DNA of 35,194 nucleotides from Sulfuricurvum sp. (GTDB taxonomy: Bacteria > Campylobacterota > Campylobacteria > Campylobacterales > Sulfurimonadaceae): assembly GCF_028688295.1 (NCBI RefSeq), contig NZ_JAQTYM010000020.1, positions 1 to 35,194 of the forward strand. The letters run 5' to 3'. The notes under the pieces are model-generated. The model searched no databases. It was not told the origin of the DNA and saw only the letters and a list, made by a program, of their open reading frames with translations. Position numbers and translations under genes: made by a program. Of this stretch, positions 34,815 to 35,194 are shown piece by piece. The first letter of the stretch is position 1; the number at the start of each line of letters is the position of its first letter.

Positions 34815-35194
34815 ATGACTCACCTGCATAAAATTATTTTCTTTACACTCATTTGCTTTGAGATATCTACGTTTGCCGCTTCACTCACGTCACCTCAATT
34901 GAGAAACTCCCTTTCTGAAAACACTTTTCCTATGACGCTCGCTACCCTCACAAATGAGACCGATGATGATGAAGAGATGTGGCACTGGCTTAATCTTGCC
35001 AGACTTCAGCAGGTCAACGGTGATTTTAATGCCTCCATACGCTCTTTTGAAAATGCGTATGCCATTCTCGATGAATACGAAAACCGTGCCACGGTTAGCC
35101 TACGAAACATCGGATCGTTTTTGGGTTCTTCACTCCTTACAAAAGGCTCTGAACACTACCATGCAAAAGGGTATGAACGCTCTCTCATGCATAC
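34815..35194 (+). CDS. Secreted TPR-like protein, 5' part only
   Basis: Open reading frame from an ATG at 34815 that runs off the window end; 126 complete codons are visible. A signal peptide (MTHLHKIIFFTLICFEISTF) is followed by TPR-like helices: WHWLNLARLQQVNGDFNASI and an AYAILDEYENRA stretch. The YHAKGYERSLMHT ending recalls the COG3014 type of secreted repeat protein (recall, unconfirmed). Location is probably periplasmic or lipid-anchored; no lipobox was clearly seen. It begins eight bases after the VanZ-like gene but seems to have its own promoter. Function unknown. Confidence 0.75.
   Translation, partial: MTHLHKIIFFTLICFEISTFAASLTSPQLRNSLSENTFPMTLATLTNETDDDEEMWHWLNLARLQQVNGDFNASIRSFENAYAILDEYENRATVSLRNIGSFLGSSLLTKGSEHYHAKGYERSLMH

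Overview
This 35.2 kb window looks like chromosomal DNA from a Campylobacterota (epsilonproteobacterial) organism, most like the Sulfurimonas/Sulfuricurvum side of the phylum. The main reason is the run flgA-ubiX-coaD-tmk-hisS-speA-cysE (28248-34453), which is the gene order I know from Campylobacter jejuni. The A+T-rich composition, very tight gene packing and promoters that rely on a -10 box rather than a -35 box fit this. No tRNA, rRNA, CRISPR, insertion sequence or phage gene was seen, and no gap between genes exceeds 300 bases.

Left part, minus strand (128-2913): a Y-family DNA polymerase with an unusual insertion, and a PAS-GGDEF diguanylate cyclase. Next comes a compact minus-strand glycogen/alpha-glucan operon read from 16988 down to 2957: a sugar nucleotidyltransferase fused to a degenerate phosphohexomutase domain, two GH57 alpha-glucan enzymes, a GalT-like nucleotidyl transferase, two tandem glycogen synthases, a branching enzyme and a short-type alpha-glucan phosphorylase. 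Most of these genes overlap by 1-8 bases or are a few bases apart. There is no glgC, and the phosphorylase has Thr at the expected PLP-lysine position.

Divergently, on the plus strand (17210-25804), lies a complete Entner-Doudoroff operon: zwf, pgl, edd, eda, then a 995-residue homologue of eukaryotic phosphorylase kinase alpha/beta subunits (GH15-like), then glucokinase. The two operons share a 221-base intergenic region holding two inverted repeats and seven copies of the pentamer GATTA/TAATC, a plausible shared operator. Together the operons could store glucose as a branched glucan, cut it back to glucose or glucose-1-phosphate, phosphorylate glucose and oxidise it to pyruvate and glyceraldehyde-3-phosphate. 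A membrane PAS-GGDEF-EAL protein is convergent with glk, so c-di-GMP enzymes flank the carbon-storage block on both sides.

Right part, plus strand (28248-35194): the conserved housekeeping run (flagellar P-ring chaperone, flavin prenyltransferase, phosphopantetheine adenylyltransferase, dTMP kinase, HisRS, arginine decarboxylase, serine acetyltransferase), a VanZ-like membrane protein, and the 5' part of a secreted TPR-like protein cut by the window end. flgA and this last gene both have a good -10 box about 6-7 bases before the ATG and no Shine-Dalgarno sequence, so both may be leaderless.

The points most worth following are the phosphorylase without its PLP lysine, the mutase domain with all four active-site loops altered, the bacterial phosphorylase-kinase-like protein inside an Entner-Doudoroff operon, and how ADP- or UDP-glucose is made without GlgC.
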